Below are positions 62,436 through 64,000 of a DNA stretch of 64,000 nucleotides, piece by piece. Both the position numbers and the translations under genes were made by a program. Source of the DNA: Vicugna pacos (taxonomy: Eukaryota; Chordata; Mammalia; Artiodactyla; Camelidae). The notes under the pieces are model-generated. The model was not told the origin of the DNA, made no database searches, and saw only the letters and a list, made by a program, of their open reading frames with translations. The stretch covers positions 5,711,292 through 5,775,291 of the forward strand of contig NW_027328740.1 in assembly GCF_048564905.1 (NCBI RefSeq), written 5' to 3'. How positions within the stretch are numbered: position 1 is the first letter of the stretch; every line of letters begins with the position of its first letter.

Positions 62436-64000
62436 TCTATATTCTCTGTTCTATATTCTATATCCTGTGTTCTATATTCTGTATTCTAAATTCTATATTC
62501 AGCTTTCTGTATTCTATATTCTAAATTCTGTGTTGTGCATTCCATGTGATAATTTCTGGGTTCTATATTGTCTATTCTATATTCTATATTGTGTGTTCTT
62601 CATTCCATTCTCTACATTCTATATTTTGCATTCCGTATTATATATTCTAAATCTGTGTTCTAAATTATAAATTCTAAATTCTATATTCAGTATTCTGTTT
62701 TCTATATTCTAAATTCTGAATTCTGTATTCCATGTTCTATATTCTATTATCAGTATTCTATATTCTATATTCTAAATTCTGTGTTATGCATTCTATGTTT
62801 TAAATTCTATATTCAGTATTCTCTATAATATATTCTAAATTCGGTGTTCTGCATTCGTGTTCTAAATACTTGATTCTATATTCTCTATTCTATACTCTAT
62901 ATCCTGTGTCCTTAATTCTGTATTCTAAATTCTATATACAGTATTCTGTATTCTATATTCTATATTCTGTGTTCTACATCCTATAATTTAAATTCTATAT
63001 TCAGAATAATATATTCAATATACGAAATTTTGTGTTCATAATTCCATTTCTAAATTAAGGGTTCTATATTCTCTTTTATATATTCTATATTTTATGTACT
63101 TCATTTTATATTATAAATTATATATTGTGCATTCCGTATTCCATATTCTATATTCTGTTTTCTACATTGTATATTCTAAATTTTATAGTCAGTATTCTGT
63201 ATTCTATATTCTAAATTCTGTGTTGTGAATTCTAAATTCTAAATTCTAAATTCTTTAATCAGTATTCTGTTTTCTATATTCTAAATTCTGTGTTCTGTAT
63301 TCCGTTTTCTAAATTCTTGATTCTGTATTCTCTATTCTATATTCTATATTGCTTGTTCTTCATTCTATACTCTACATACTAAATTTTGCATTCCGTATTC
63401 GATATTCTAAATTCTGTGTTCTAAATTCTAAATACTAAATTCTTTATTCAGTATTCTGTTTTCTATATTCTAAATTCTGTATTCTTCATTCCGTTATCTA
63501 AATTCTTGATTCTATATTCTCTATTCTATATTCTATATTGTTTGTTCTTCATTCTATACCCTACAAAATAAATTTTGCATTCCGTATTCTATATACTAAA
63601 TTCTGTGTTCAGAATTCCATTTCTAAATTAAGGGCTCTATATTCTCTTTTATATATTCTATATATAGTGTTCTTCATTCTATATTCCAAATTCTATATTC
63701 TGCATTCCTTTTTCCATATCCTATATCCTGTGTTCTAAATTCTGTATTCTAAATTGTATATTCATCATTCCGTATTCTATATTCTAAATTCTGTGTTCTA
63801 AATTCTAAATTCTAAATTCTATATTCAGTATTCTGTTTTTTATATTCTAAATTCTGTGTTCTGCATTCCATGTTCTATATTCTATTTTCAGTATTCTATA
63901 TTCTATATTCTAAATTATATGTTCTGCATTCCATGTTATATATTCTGTCTTCTGTATACTCTATTCTATATTCTATATTCTGTGTTCTAGATTCTAAATT
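62436..64000 (+). repeat. 2,145-bp tandem duplication, copy 2, cut by window end
   Basis: It follows 60,291-61,855 essentially base for base and is still matching at base 64,000. The array therefore continues outside the window and may contain more copies. The join near 62,430 reads CCATGTACTATATTCTGGG on the left and CTCTGTTCTATATTC on the right. Confidence 0.9.

Larger units (their letters stand above)
1..64000 (+). repeat. Heptanucleotide satellite array filling the whole window
   Basis: Every line reads as tandem 7-mers of the form ATTCTNN. Examples are ATTCTAT, ATTCTAA, ATTCTGT, ATTCTGC, ATTCCAT, GTTCTAA, ATTCTGG and ATTCTCT. TTCT is nearly fixed and variation sits in the three bases between successive cores. 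The complement is AGAAT-rich, a rotation of the AATATAG type. All units point the same way and I saw no inversion. No stretch over about 40 bases departs from this pattern, so there is no room for a gene or inserted element. Known biology: such arrays are constitutive heterochromatin in eukaryotes. Which species and chromosome is not visible here. Confidence 0.97.
43391..64000 (+). repeat. Domain 2: diverged heptamer satellite without the 944-bp order
   Basis: The 7-bp unit continues, but landmarks b, g, i, k and m are mostly absent. Other strings recur at irregular spacing, mostly a few hundred bp: TTTTGCATTCCG, CTATTTTCAGTATTC, TATATCCTGTGTTC, CTTGATTC and runs of CTAAATT. Copies differ by many substitutions, unlike the near-identical units in domain 1. 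This suggests an older, less homogenised flank. Exceptions are the recent 2,145-bp duplication at the right end and an island of domain-1 order near 52 kb. Confidence 0.85.

Noticed and set aside
1-64000. CRISPR array
   Set aside because: Repeats are contiguous 7-mers without unique spacers, and there is no 23-45-bp repeat separated by variable spacers and no cas gene.
1-64000. Telomeric or interstitial telomere repeat
   Set aside because: No TTAGGG, TTTAGGG or TTAGG tandem runs. The closest strings (AATTAAGGG) are single.
1-64000. Transposon, retroelement or virus-like insertion
   Set aside because: No segment departs from the heptamer pattern long enough to hold an element. No terminal repeats with target duplications, poly-A tails or recognisable enzyme motifs.
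1-64000. Promoters and terminators (many TATATT and AATAAA-like strings)
   Set aside because: A+T-rich heptamers create such strings everywhere by composition. None is tied to a gene or stands out from its surroundings.
1-64000. Assignment to a named species satellite
   Set aside because: The AATATAG-like heptamer resembles simple satellites known from several animal groups, but I cannot match it to one without a database search.

Overview
The whole 64 kb window is one uninterrupted satellite DNA array. On the + strand it is a head-to-tail run of a degenerate 7-bp unit, roughly ATTCTNN, with an almost invariant TTCT core. The three linker bases vary (AT/A, AA/A, GT/A, GT/G, GC/A, GG/G, CT/A). 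Sample lines I counted are 20-27% G+C, with T far above A and C well above G on this strand. I found no gene, RNA gene, transposon, virus-like element, CRISPR array or unique-sequence island. The open frames are by-products of the repeat. A period of 7 bp cycles through all three frames, so 21 bp encodes the same Phe/Tyr/Ile/Leu/Ser/Val heptapeptide in every frame. The array size and structure indicate eukaryotic heterochromatin (pericentromeric, subtelomeric or sex-chromosome type). The sequence alone does not let me name the species.

Above the 7-bp level the array is strongly ordered. From 1 to about 43,390 (domain 1) it is built from a super-monomer of about 944 bp. I recognise each copy by 13 landmarks in fixed order: a CCATGTTCTAAATTCTGGG; b GTGTGTTGTACATTC; c CAGTTTACTG; d TTTTCCATATTC; e GCATTCCGTATTCTACATTCC; f GTGTGCTCTGCATTCC; g TTTTCTTATTTC; h CTTCATTCCGTATTC; i CTTTACACTG; j GAATTCCATG; k CTAAAATTTATATT; l TTTTCCATAATG; m GCGTTTATATTC; then a again. 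Diverged variants (called here A, B, C, D, E, F, G) have fixed lengths of 944, 930, 944, 881 or 693 or 1181, 944, 567 and 378-944 bp. They are assembled into higher-order repeats (HORs).

Layout: 1-904 E-type monomer (its start lies outside the window); 905-2777 A+B; 2778-7027 two copies of a 2,125-bp C+D' dimer; 7028-18124 three near-identical copies of a 3,699-bp A-B-C-D tetramer; 18125-22580 irregular, partly duplicated or deleted monomers; 22581-27274 a 1,250-bp repeat made of a 943-bp monomer plus a 307-bp truncated one; 27275-42068 a mosaic E-C-D-D-B-F-G-C / E-C-(D/F)-G-C / E-C-D-B-F-G, with internal repeats at offsets of 3,651, 6,107, 9,065 and 693 bp; 42069-43390 a last hybrid monomer pair.

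From about 43,390 to the end (domain 2) the same heptamer persists, but the 944-bp order is lost. A different, older set of blocks appears (TTTTGCATTCCG, CTATTTTCAGTATTC, TATATCCTGTGTTC, CTTGATTC, CCATTTCTAAATTAAGG). One island at about 51,659-52,400 has domain-1 order. The right end contains a recent 2,145-bp tandem duplication that runs off the window, related at an offset of about 4,432 bp to 56,100-57,925. The picture fits repeated unequal exchange or conversion acting on a 7-bp satellite. Several exchange joints can be read directly as short shared strings between different landmarks. Boundaries between repeat units are conventional (set at the GTG before landmark a) because the array has no unique spacer.
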